NCBI RefSeq assembly: GCF_002409645.1
Contig: NZ_DHNR01000010.1
Span: forward strand, 13,072-77,071
Origin: Acetobacter sp. UBA5411
GTDB lineage: Bacteria > Pseudomonadota > Alphaproteobacteria > Acetobacterales > Acetobacteraceae
Direction of reading: 5' to 3'
Length of the DNA stretch: 64,000 nt
The first letter of the stretch is position 1; each line of letters opens with the position of its first letter. Positions 28,408-36,652 of the stretch are shown in pieces. Both the position numbers and the translations under genes were made by a program. Under the pieces are notes generated by a model. The model ran no database searches. It was not told where the DNA came from and saw only the letters and a list, made by a program, of their open reading frames with translations.

Positions 28408-31185
28408 ATGCGCAGATTTATGACTATGACGCAGCATGATCTTTTAAATGCCGACATGGCGCTTGCAAGAATGGTACTCTCTGAAGTCGGTGTCCTTGAA
28501 CGCCAACTGGTCAGATGGATTGCGGAAATGCGCCAGATTGACACAGATATTTTCAGGAACATTCAGTCTGCGTGGAAAGAACAAAGGCTTGCCACGCTCA
28601 ACAGATATTACGGTGGCATAGCTCCACAATCATTCATCAAAAGCCTTAATAACGATAACGCGCCACTCGAAACCTGCATGGCGACTGACCTGCCCAACAT
28701 CGGACCACTACCGAAACCACCTGAATGGTTAGAGAAATTTTCCAATCTGGAAAATCGTCATGCACCGGACATGATCGCGACATATCGTATTCTCAATCAG
28801 ATAACAAAACCCGCATCAGAATTGCATTTTGTTCCGGAACCGGGATTGCTGCGCTATTTAAGTTCATTCAGAAGCAGAGGAACAAGCCTGCCTGACGAAC
28901 AATGGTTCGATCAGGCCGTGCAGGATCAAGAAACTCTCGCTCGCGACTTTCCGGCACTCTATTGGCTGGGGCGTGAGTCCGTATTACGGCGCGTTTCAGA
29001 CATACCACTGGATGTAATGGACGCCCGTCTGGAGTTCTTCCAGACGCCCGACACACCACAACCATCACGAAAAACTTTATCCCGGTTCGCCAAAAGGCTT
29101 GCAGAACCGGATGGCACGCGCGAACTCGACTTCGCACGCAATTTTCTCCAGGAATATTATCAGCTTTGCTCGTTACAGCCTTCCCATGCTCAACCTCTTG
29201 CGTCATCCCCTCTCTATCGGGCCGCCGTTCTTCCTTACTTTGTAGGACTCATTAAACGGGTCCATTCTGAAACCGGATCAATCCGGAAAACAGCAGACGC
29301 TTTCCTGCAAAACCCTTGGTATTTTAGCTTCCTCAATAGCAGATCAACCGAATATGGCATCATGCCATTTGGAGCATGCCGCAGTCTACGCACAAAAGAT
29401 CCAGACGCCAGAAACTCCAGTACGAGAGAAGATATTAGCGATGATATCAGAGCAGGGTGTCTCTGTATGATAGCAGCCGCCCGTGACTCTGCTGATGTCG
29501 ACTGGTTACTGCAGCAAGGTATTAACGCCCTTCAGAAAGAAAACGTTTGGGTCTTCAATCGCCTGGTTTCCACCATCGGCGCTATCGGCACACCGAACGC
29601 TCTTCGGGCACTGACTCAGCTGCGGGCAAAAACCCGTCACGCGACCATGCTGTCTCACCTCAATAAGATACTTGCACAAGCCTCCGCAGCTCTCGGCATG
29701 ACGACTGTCGAAGCAGAGGAATTCATCGCGCTGGATCATGGGCTGGATGCACAGCACCGTCGCCGCGAAAGCCTCGTCGACGGTGTGTCAATTGTCCTGA
29801 GCATTGCGGAATCTGGTCAAGGCGTAATTCATTATGAGGATGCGACAGGCACTACTCTGAGCAAGCTGCCCGCAGCCATCCGCAAAGAAACGGGATGCGA
29901 TGCGATTCTGCGCAGAACACGGGCGGACGCAAAGCAGCTTTCCGCCGATATGATGCTGCACCGTCAGAGGCTGGAACGGTCATGGGTGACCGGACAAACC
30001 TGGTCATGGCCGACCTTTGAGGAACGCTGGCTTCTTCACCCTGTGCTGGGATGGCTGGCGCGGCGGCAGATATGGTTGGTGGCCATGCCGGACAAACCGC
30101 TTCAAACCTGCATGATCAGACAGGATGGCACACTGTTCGGACCTGACGGCAACACGATGCCCCCTCTTGCGCCCGATGCGCTTCTGAGCCTCTGGCACCC
30201 GCTACATGCTGCCGCGTCAGAGACTATCGCACAGTGGCGCGCAACTCTCACACATCTGCAGATCTCACAGCCCATCCGACAGGCTTGGCGGGAAACTTAC
30301 ACAATAACCCAGTCAGAACAGGAGACGTCCCCGGCCTCCTACCGCTACGCACGACGCATTCTGAATCAGGCTCAGGTTATCCAGATCGGGCGGCAGAGAG
30401 GCTGGCGCATCCGCACGCTGACTGGTCACATGCCTTCCAGTGAAAGTGCACCCTGGACATTTCAGGTGCCTGCTCACGGTGTCTATGTAGAGTTCCGGAC
30501 GGGTGGTGTCGGCGACAGTAAGAATTCCGATTGGTCGGGCGTTTTTACCCATGTCATGACCGACAGAATCAGGTTCTGTATCCTGAAAGATGAAGGCGAC
30601 TGGAGCTATGACGGCGGCAAGAAACTGAGCGAAACAGGTACGCCAGTCCGTCTGGCTGACATCGATCGTATCGTTTTCTCAGAGGTGATGCGTGACGTTG
30701 ATCTTATGGTGAGCGCAGCGGCCAGCAATATCACGTTCGATCCCGAAACGCTTTTCTCCATACCAGATCTCGCGCTCTGGCGTCGTCAGGAGGGCCTTGG
30801 AGACATCGCACTCCCCAAAGAACCTCATTTCGGAAGTATTGCTCTGGGTCGTAGGCAGCTTCTTGAAGCGCTGCTACCTGAAATCGACACAGACGGCGCA
30901 GTTTCCCTTGAAAAACATAACGCTCTTATCAATGGAAAATGCCATCGGTATCGCATTCATCTGGGCAGCGGGGACATCATGGTCCTTCCGCAACAACGTC
31001 AACTGGTAGTGGAGAATAGGAAGCTGGCATCCCTCAAAAAAGGTCTGCCCTCATATCGACCGCTACACGACGACGTACAGATGGATTCAATCCTGCAAAA
31101 GATCCTCATGTTGATACGGGATGACCGTATCCGCGATCAGTCCATTCTGGATCAACTCAACGCTCTGGATGATGAGGCTGAATAG
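28408..31185 (+). CDS. Large DUF4132-type protein
   Basis: This 925-residue cytoplasmic protein has no signal peptide or membrane helix. Its C-terminal half (about residues 500-770) resembles the DUF4132 domain found in the E. coli MolR/YehI group: a stretch ending in QRLERSWVTG, then WPTFEERWLLHPVLGWLARR, and later ADIDRIVFSEVMRDVDLM. The middle (about 355-440) looks like helical repeats. The biochemical function of the family is unknown. ATG 28408 begins the longest frame; ATG 28420 is equally plausible because the GATAAAGG ribosome-like site touches the first ATG. It stands alone and is slightly richer in AT than its neighbours. Confidence 0.75.
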   Translation: MRRFMTMTQHDLLNADMALARMVLSEVGVLERQLVRWIAEMRQIDTDIFRNIQSAWKEQRLATLNRYYGGIAPQSFIKSLNNDNAPLETCMATDLPNIGPLPKPPEWLEKFSNLENRHAPDMIATYRILNQITKPASELHFVPEPGLLRYLSSFRSRGTSLPDEQWFDQAVQDQETLARDFPALYWLGRESVLRRVSDIPLDVMDARLEFFQTPDTPQPSRKTLSRFAKRLAEPDGTRELDFARNFLQEYYQLCSLQPSHAQPLASSPLYRAAVLPYFVGLIKRVHSETGSIRKTADAFLQNPWYFSFLNSRSTEYGIMPFGACRSLRTKDPDARNSSTREDISDDIRAGCLCMIAAARDSADVDWLLQQGINALQKENVWVFNRLVSTIGAIGTPNALRALTQLRAKTRHATMLSHLNKILAQASAALGMTTVEAEEFIALDHGLDAQHRRRESLVDGVSIVLSIAESGQGVIHYEDATGTTLSKLPAAIRKETGCDAILRRTRADAKQLSADMMLHRQRLERSWVTGQTWSWPTFEERWLLHPVLGWLARRQIWLVAMPDKPLQTCMIRQDGTLFGPDGNTMPPLAPDALLSLWHPLHAAASETIAQWRATLTHLQISQPIRQAWRETYTITQSEQETSPASYRYARRILNQAQVIQIGRQRGWRIRTLTGHMPSSESAPWTFQVPAHGVYVEFRTGGVGDSKNSDWSGVFTHVMTDRIRFCILKDEGDWSYDGGKKLSETGTPVRLADIDRIVFSEVMRDVDLMVSAAASNITFDPETLFSIPDLALWRRQEGLGDIALPKEPHFGSIALGRRQLLEALLPEIDTDGAVSLEKHNALINGKCHRYRIHLGSGDIMVLPQQRQLVVENRKLASLKKGLPSYRPLHDDVQMDSILQKILMLIRDDRIRDQSILDQLNALDDEAE

Positions 31186-31263
31186 TTCCCAAAGGTGCGC
31201 CGAGGCCGGGTTACCATACCTTTACCGGCCTGTGCCATTCAGGACGCAAGGAAACCCTGAAAC

Positions 31264-31623
31264 ATGCACCGACACTTCCCTCATCTTGCCCTGACCCTTT
31301 TTGTCATTTTTTGTATTGATTCACACTGGACCGCTGCCCATTCAGTCAATCTGGAAGCGCTTCATCTTTCCTATGACGGATATTGTGAGACCGTCTCGCA
31401 GGCTTTAAAGAACTATGAGCCGAGCACACCCGATGCCGCAGAAGCCAACAAGCGCTGGTGGAACGGAGCCATGGCTGCCGGTGGCATACCGCCTTACAAT
31501 ATCCAATATGACCACTACCGCATCATTGATGAGTTCTTTGACGCCTGTCGTTCAAATCCACACACTCCGATCAAACCCATTATGAAGAAGATTGGTCTTC
31601 AGCATAGATGGATTCTGAATTAG
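31264..31623 (+). CDS. Small exported hypothetical protein
   Basis: The 119-residue product begins with a hydrophobic export signal that should be cleaved after the Ala-Ala pair (WTAAHS). The mature protein of about 95 residues has two cysteines, in GYCETV and DACRSNP, in a spacing that could form one disulfide. That is reminiscent of small periplasmic acid-stress chaperones of the HdeA/HdeB kind, but the similarity is too weak to claim. The base composition is ordinary. It ends 28 bases before the convergent metallophosphoesterase gene. Confidence 0.65.
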   Translation: MHRHFPHLALTLFVIFCIDSHWTAAHSVNLEALHLSYDGYCETVSQALKNYEPSTPDAAEANKRWWNGAMAAGGIPPYNIQYDHYRIIDEFFDACRSNPHTPIKPIMKKIGLQHRWILN

Positions 31624-31650
31624 GACGTCACAGACAGGACATTTCGAGCA

Positions 31651-32592
31651 TCAAGTATCGTGAGGGTCAACGCTATGAAATCCGTATGTTTCATAGCGGG
31701 TTTTCATAACTCCATTTTCGACATCAACAACCATGAAGCCTTCCGGCGTTCCATAGCGTGTTCCATGCCACCAGTTGCCGCTCACAGCACCGCCGGTGAT
31801 ATAGGGAACACCATGCCATTCGATCCGCTCCAGAATATGAGTATGTCCCTGTAGAACACCGATAATATTGTATCGATCGAACAACGGCAGCACGTCATAG
31901 GCATTTCTCACGCTCATGACATGATGTTTCGGTGGAACAGCCTGTGGCACGGCATACTCGGCGGCAGCAGTCACCAGCGGGATATGCGTGACGACAATGA
32001 TCGGCATTCCAGCAGGTTGTGCCGCGAGATCCCGTGTCAGCCAGCCAATCTGGGTGTCATCGATCCAGCCTTCATAACCACGATCTTCCGTGATCCCGAT
32101 TGAGTCCAGCACAACGATATGGACGCCCTTGTGATCGAACGAATAATAAAGCTGCCCGAAATTATCTTTGAAAAACTTCTTTCCATATAAAGGATCAGTC
32201 GGTTCCACGCCGCTTTTCGCATAAACACCGAAGCAGTCATGATTCCCGATCGTATGATGAACAGGCAGCGAGAGGTCCTGCGCCGTCCTTTTGTAAAGAT
32301 CGATCAGCATTGAGGCTCGTCCGGCATTCACACCCAGCGCGTCAAACACATGGTCTCCGCCCTGAATGGCAAAATCTGCCCGGATGGAACGAGCTTTTGC
32401 AAAAGCCTGATGACAGCCACCAACCGCGTTCAGCTCCGGCTGAAGATGCGTGTCTGTGATGAACAGAAAGGAGAACGGCTTGTGAGGCCGCAGAGGCGGA
32501 CGGACGGGAAGAGCCGCCCCTGCGCCGATCGTCCTGATCAGACCCGCACCGCCCGCGAGCGACAGAAAAGTTCTTCTGTTGAGGTGAAACAT
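31651..32592 (-). CDS. Tat-exported metallophosphoesterase
   Basis: The N-terminus carries a twin-arginine signal (NRRTFLSLAGG), so the folded protein should be exported to the periplasm. The calcineurin-like phosphoesterase motifs follow in order: FITDTHLQ, QGGDHVFDA, TIGNHDCFGVY, VVTHIPLV and LQGHTHILE, which together bind two metals. The 313-residue length is usual. The frame is open from 32625, but ATG 32592 has a GAGGG-like site and puts the RR motif near the N-terminus. The substrate (phosphomonoester, nucleotide or phospholipid) is not evident. Confidence 0.9.
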   Translation of the reverse strand: MFHLNRRTFLSLAGGAGLIRTIGAGAALPVRPPLRPHKPFSFLFITDTHLQPELNAVGGCHQAFAKARSIRADFAIQGGDHVFDALGVNAGRASMLIDLYKRTAQDLSLPVHHTIGNHDCFGVYAKSGVEPTDPLYGKKFFKDNFGQLYYSFDHKGVHIVVLDSIGITEDRGYEGWIDDTQIGWLTRDLAAQPAGMPIIVVTHIPLVTAAAEYAVPQAVPPKHHVMSVRNAYDVLPLFDRYNIIGVLQGHTHILERIEWHGVPYITGGAVSGNWWHGTRYGTPEGFMVVDVENGVMKTRYETYGFHSVDPHDT

Positions 32593-32820
32593 TCGGGCCG
32601 CCCTCTTCCTGTCCACGCACGGCAAGACTGAAAAACCAGTCTGATCAGAATCCCGCCTCCATTCAAGCGTGTCACAAATGATTCATCTCTCGCACTGACA
32701 GCCGGAAAAGCCCTGTCGCCCGCTCGGCACGAGGTCGTTTGATGGGGAAGTTTCTGAATGGGTTCTGTTACGCGGCGACATTCGCTATCTGAAACAATCA
32801 AACAGGAACGGAATGACAGA

Positions 32821-33975
32821 ATGAACAAGGCTCTGATCGCCCTTGCCCTCGGAGCGTTTGCTATTGGCGTGACGGAATTCACTCCCATGGGACTGCTTCC
32901 GGTTCTGGCGCATGGCGTCCACAGCAGCGTGCCGCAGGCGGGTGGACTGATCAGCGCCTATGCCTTCGGCGTCATGGCAGGCGCTCCGGTCATTACCCTC
33001 TTCCTCGCCCGGTACCCGCGCAAATATGCGCTGATCGGACTGATGATCCTCTACACCGTGGGCAATCTGACAGCCGCCGCCAGCCAGACTTACATGGAAC
33101 TGCTTCTGGCCCGTGTTTTCACCAGCTTTTCGCATGGCGCGTTTTTCGGACTGGGGGCAGTCGAAGCGGCGAGCCTTGTTGATCGTTCCAAACGAGCCAG
33201 CGCCGTCGCCAGCATGTTCATGGGCCTGACGATTGCGAACATCCTCGGCGTGCCTGCTGCGACATGGATGGGCGACACGCTGGGCTGGCGTCAGGCGTTC
33301 ATGGCGATCTCGCTGCTTGGTCTGGTCGCGGCTACCGCCCTGTCCCTGTTTCTGCCGCTTGCCGAAGCCGGTCCGCGTCCGAACGCCGCGGCTGAGTTAA
33401 AAGTCATGGTCCGCCCCAACGTGCTGATGGCGCTGGGCCTGACGGTCATTGCTGCCGGCGCGATGTTTGAGCTCTACACCTATATCGTTCCAATGCTGGA
33501 AACCGTCACCCATGCCGGCCCCACACTAGTGACCATTGCGCTGATGCTGATCGGCGTCGGGTTCAGCGTCGGGAATATCGTGGGTGGAAAGGCCGCCGAT
33601 ATCTCCCTGACAAAAACGCTGCTCATCTTCTTCCCGATCCTCGGCCTGATCATGCTCGTCTTCCCCATCGCAGCACAAACGCCTGCTGGTGCTCTGATCG
33701 GCGTCTTCGTGTGGGGTATCGCCTGCTTCTCGCTTACCCCTGCCCTTCAGATGCGCACGATGCAGGCCGCGCACGAAGCGCCGGGACTGGCGTCTTCCAT
33801 GAATATCGGCGCTTTCAATCTTGGCAACGCGCTGGGAGCGGCTTTGGGCGGCAGTGTTCTGTCGCTTGGATTGGGGTATTTTATGGTGTCGGCGCTTGGC
33901 CTCGGTCTGGCGGCGATTGGTGTTGTTATGGTGCTGTTGTCCAGTCGGGGAAGGCTGTCGCCGGAGGCGGTGTGA
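32821..33975 (+). CDS. MFS transporter of the AraJ/DHA1 type
   Basis: The 384-residue protein is a 12-helix major facilitator with the AraJ-like opening LGAFAIGVTEFTPMGLLP and the loop pattern LARYPRKYALI between helices 2 and 3. Members export sugars, arabinosides or drugs by proton antiport. The open frame starts at 32758, but the upstream 21 residues are polar and atypical; ATG 32821 is chosen. It is alone on its strand, divergent from the phosphoesterase gene, with no regulator nearby. Confidence 0.88.
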   Translation: MNKALIALALGAFAIGVTEFTPMGLLPVLAHGVHSSVPQAGGLISAYAFGVMAGAPVITLFLARYPRKYALIGLMILYTVGNLTAAASQTYMELLLARVFTSFSHGAFFGLGAVEAASLVDRSKRASAVASMFMGLTIANILGVPAATWMGDTLGWRQAFMAISLLGLVAATALSLFLPLAEAGPRPNAAAELKVMVRPNVLMALGLTVIAAGAMFELYTYIVPMLETVTHAGPTLVTIALMLIGVGFSVGNIVGGKAADISLTKTLLIFFPILGLIMLVFPIAAQTPAGALIGVFVWGIACFSLTPALQMRTMQAAHEAPGLASSMNIGAFNLGNALGAALGGSVLSLGLGYFMVSALGLGLAAIGVVMVLLSSRGRLSPEAV

Positions 33976-34363
33976 AGCTTCCGCAGCAGCCTTAAGCCGG
34001 ACTTAGGGGCGTCCCCTTAGCCATAAAGAATCTGCAGGTGTCTCTCGTTCATACAAAGGGAGAAGCCAGTCATCTGGAACATAGAAGCGGCAATTTTGTC
34101 GGATCAGCGTTGCATTGGGTCAGTGTGTGCTGGTTGCCCCGCAAATACTTCAACATATGTTGTCTCAATCGACAGATTGTCGTGGTGTTGTCTTTCTCTT
34201 TTCTGACCTGAACATAGCCTTTGTCGCCTCTTCCTGCTTTCAAACAGACCAACAAACACATAGCGGTTATTTTAATGCATGGCGTCTCTTGTCACCATCG
34301 CTCGACAACTTATGCTTGTGCCTCATTGTCATGTGAAACCCCTCCCAGAGGAGCATAGGTCCA
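33976..34363. promoter_or_regulatory. Upstream region of the DyP-encapsulin operon
   Basis: There is no gene in these 388 bases. A perfect 12-bp palindrome CAACATATGTTG lies at 34151-34162, and a second inverted repeat CGACA-GAT-TGTCG at 34170-34182. Both are about 180-210 bases before the DyP start and could be operator sites. No RNA structure was recognised. Confidence 0.4.
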
Positions 34364-35386
34364 TTGGCCACGCCTCAAGCCGTCGATACCAAACTGACTC
34401 AGGCCGCAATTTTTATGGTCGCCACCCTCAACGATGGCGTCTCCGCATCAGCTGCCATCCAGATACGTGATCTGCTCGGTGATCTGTCCTCTCTGGTGCG
34501 TGGTGTAGGATTTCGCATCCCTGATGGACGTCTGAGCTGTATCACCGGAATCGGCTCCAACGCCTGGGACTTTCTGTTTGGCGCTCCACGTCCGAAGGAT
34601 CTGCATCCGTTTCAGGAGATCCACGGGGTGCATGTCGCTCCTTCGACGCCCGGCGATTTCCTTTTCCACATCCGCGCAACCCGCATGGATCTCTGCTTTG
34701 AGCTGGCCAGCGTAATCGTCTCACGTCTGGAAGGCGTGGCGACGATTACCGATGAGGTGCATGGGTTCAAATATTTCGACGAACGAGACCTGCTTGGCTT
34801 TGTCGACGGCACGGAGAATCCCTCCGGTCAGGCGGCACTCGACGCAACGCTCATCGGCGATGAAGATCCTGCCTTTGCTGGCGGCAGCTATGTCATTGTT
34901 CAGAAATATCTGCATGACATGAAAAAATGGAACGCAATGCCGACCGAGACGCAGGAAGACGTCATTGGTCGCAAGAAGCTGTCCGATATTGAACTCGCCG
35001 ACAGCGCCAAGAAAAGCTACGCCCACAATGTGCTGACAAATATTGAGGAAAATGGGCAGCAGCTTCAGATTCTTCGTGACAACATGCCTTTCGGCAAACC
35101 CGGTCAGGGCGAGTTCGGCACCTACTTCATCGGCTATTCCCGCTCTCCGGCGCGGACGGAGCAGATGTTGCAGAACATGTTTGTGGGAAAGCCGCCGGGC
35201 AACTACGACCGGCTTCTCGATGTCAGCACAGCCGTCACCGGAACGCTGTTCTTCATCCCGACATCCGATTTTCTGGATGGCGCCCCTGACCTTGCTCCGC
35301 TGGAGAGCGTGCCCGCAACACCAGAGACGCAGCCAGACCAGACCGACACCTCCCTGAGCATCGGCTCACTGAAAGAGGAACAATAA
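34364..35386 (+). CDS. DyP-type heme peroxidase with encapsulin cargo-loading peptide
   Basis: Dye-decolorizing peroxidases reduce H2O2 and oxidise diverse substrates. The distal motif GFVDGTENP (Asp148), the proximal heme ligand (His221 in SYAHNVL) and the distal arginine (Arg238 in LRDNMPFG) are in place. The C-terminus carries a linker rich in Pro/Glu/Thr ending with LSIGSLKEEQ (about 331-340), the known type of encapsulin targeting peptide. The start appears to be TTG 34364, with GAGGAG about ten bases upstream; the first in-frame ATG is internal. The encapsulin gene begins one base after the stop. Confidence 0.95.
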   Translation: MATPQAVDTKLTQAAIFMVATLNDGVSASAAIQIRDLLGDLSSLVRGVGFRIPDGRLSCITGIGSNAWDFLFGAPRPKDLHPFQEIHGVHVAPSTPGDFLFHIRATRMDLCFELASVIVSRLEGVATITDEVHGFKYFDERDLLGFVDGTENPSGQAALDATLIGDEDPAFAGGSYVIVQKYLHDMKKWNAMPTETQEDVIGRKKLSDIELADSAKKSYAHNVLTNIEENGQQLQILRDNMPFGKPGQGEFGTYFIGYSRSPARTEQMLQNMFVGKPPGNYDRLLDVSTAVTGTLFFIPTSDFLDGAPDLAPLESVPATPETQPDQTDTSLSIGSLKEEQ

Positions 35387-35387
35387 T

Positions 35388-36203
35388 ATGAACAATCTTC
35401 ATCGCCATCTCGCCCCCATTTCCGGTGCTGCCTGGAAGGAAATCGAAGAGGAAGCCTCGCGCACCCTTCGACGTCATCTTGCCGGACGGCGCGTGGTCGA
35501 TACGTCCGAGCCACATGGTGAGGCGTTCGCCGGTGTCGGGACAGGCCGCTTCAGTACGATCGAAACACCAGATGCAGGTATCCGCGCCGTGAAGCGCGAA
35601 GTGCTGCCTCTCGTTGAACTGCGGGTTCCCTTCACCCTGTCGCGTGAAGAGATCGACGCCGTAGACCGTGGTTCGCTGGATTCAGACTGGCAGCCGGTGA
35701 AAGATGCCGCGAAGAAAATCGCCTACGCGGAAGATCGCGCCATTTTCGACGGTTATGCGGCTGCTGGCATCGAAGGCATCCGCAAAGGCACCTCCAACGC
35801 CCATCTGAAGCTGCCCTCTTCCGCCAAGGATTATTCTTACGTCATTACCGAAGCGCTCGACGCCCTGCGTCTTGCAGGCGTAAACGGCCCCTATTCGATC
35901 GTTCTGGGTGCGCAGGCGTGGCTGGCCGTGAACGGCGGCGATGATGAGGGCTACCCGGTCCGCAAGCACATCGAAAGCCTGATCGACGGAAAGCTCATCT
36001 GGGCTCCGGCCATTGAGGGTGCGTTTGTTGTCTCCATGCGTGGCGGTGATCTGGCGCTGGATATCGGTCAGGATTTCTCGATCGGCTATCTGAGCCACAC
36101 GGCGGAGACAGTCGAACTTTACCTGCAGGAAAGCTTCGTTTTCCGTGTTCTGACCAGCGAAGCGACGGTCGCCATTGATGCAGCCTCGAAGCCAGCCTCC
36201 TGA
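35388..36203 (+). CDS. Family 1 encapsulin shell protein
   Basis: This 271-residue protein has the HK97 phage-capsid fold of encapsulins (linocin M18 type): N-terminal LHRHLAPISGAAWKEIEEEA, the EDRAIFDG helix, and the C-terminal DLALDIGQDFSIGYL and ELYLQESF segments. Family 1 shells of this size assemble as 60-subunit compartments of about 24 nm. The preceding gene encodes the DyP peroxidase cargo with a targeting tail, so the pair forms a peroxidase nanocompartment likely used in oxidative stress. The genes are separated by one base, indicating tight coupling. Confidence 0.96.
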   Translation: MNNLHRHLAPISGAAWKEIEEEASRTLRRHLAGRRVVDTSEPHGEAFAGVGTGRFSTIETPDAGIRAVKREVLPLVELRVPFTLSREEIDAVDRGSLDSDWQPVKDAAKKIAYAEDRAIFDGYAAAGIEGIRKGTSNAHLKLPSSAKDYSYVITEALDALRLAGVNGPYSIVLGAQAWLAVNGGDDEGYPVRKHIESLIDGKLIWAPAIEGAFVVSMRGGDLALDIGQDFSIGYLSHTAETVELYLQESFVFRVLTSEATVAIDAASKPAS

Positions 36204-36318
36204 ACACTGCAACCATTTGCCTGCCATGCTCTTTAATGTTTTGCAATGCTTCAGAAATGATGTGAAACTTTCTGGAGCATGTCATGCGTTTCTGCATGAT
36301 TTCTGAGAAGGACACACC

Positions 36319-36561
36319 ATGGCACACGACCGCGCACCCCACGCTTCCAGTTCGCTTCACGATCTGGCTCGCAAAGCGACACACTCCCCGAAGCTCCTGA
36401 CGAAGGAAGAAGTTATCCTTCTTGCCGAGCATGTGCTGAAAGGCGGAGAGCACGCCACCGAGCAGGAGAAGGAAATCGCGAAAAAGGCGACCCATAATCC
36501 GGAAGGCATGGAAGCCAGTGAACTGGCTCTGCTTGGCAAAAAGACGCTTGACGTCAAATAA
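36319..36561 (+). CDS. Small helical hypothetical protein downstream of encapsulin
   Basis: The 80-residue product is hydrophilic, predicted mostly helical, and lacks cysteine, a signal peptide or a membrane segment. It contains two similar halves around KATHSPKLLTKEE and KATHNPEGMEASE, so it may be an internal duplication. A good ribosome site (AAGGA) precedes ATG 36319. It starts 115 bases after the encapsulin stop and ends before a strong terminator, so it may be part of the encapsulin transcript. I do not recognise the family and see no cargo-loading tail. Confidence 0.68.
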   Translation: MAHDRAPHASSSLHDLARKATHSPKLLTKEEVILLAEHVLKGGEHATEQEKEIAKKATHNPEGMEASELALLGKKTLDVK

Positions 36562-36584
36562 AGCAGTTTTCTGATTTCAGAATG

Positions 36585-36625
36585 GACAGGGGCGTCTTTC
36601 TCATGAGAGACGCCCCTGTCTATTT
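36585..36625. terminator. Strong hairpin between convergent genes
   Basis: A perfect 13-bp stem (36585-36597 with 36608-36620) lies between the small gene after encapsulin and the convergent Hint-domain gene. It is a likely bidirectional terminator. Confidence 0.8.
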
Positions 36626-36652
36626 ATAGCGTTTCAGACTTGCAGACAGTCC

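Noticed and set aside
34004..34018. Short GC hairpin after the MFS gene
   Set aside because: Only a 5-bp stem and no T-run, too weak to call a terminator.
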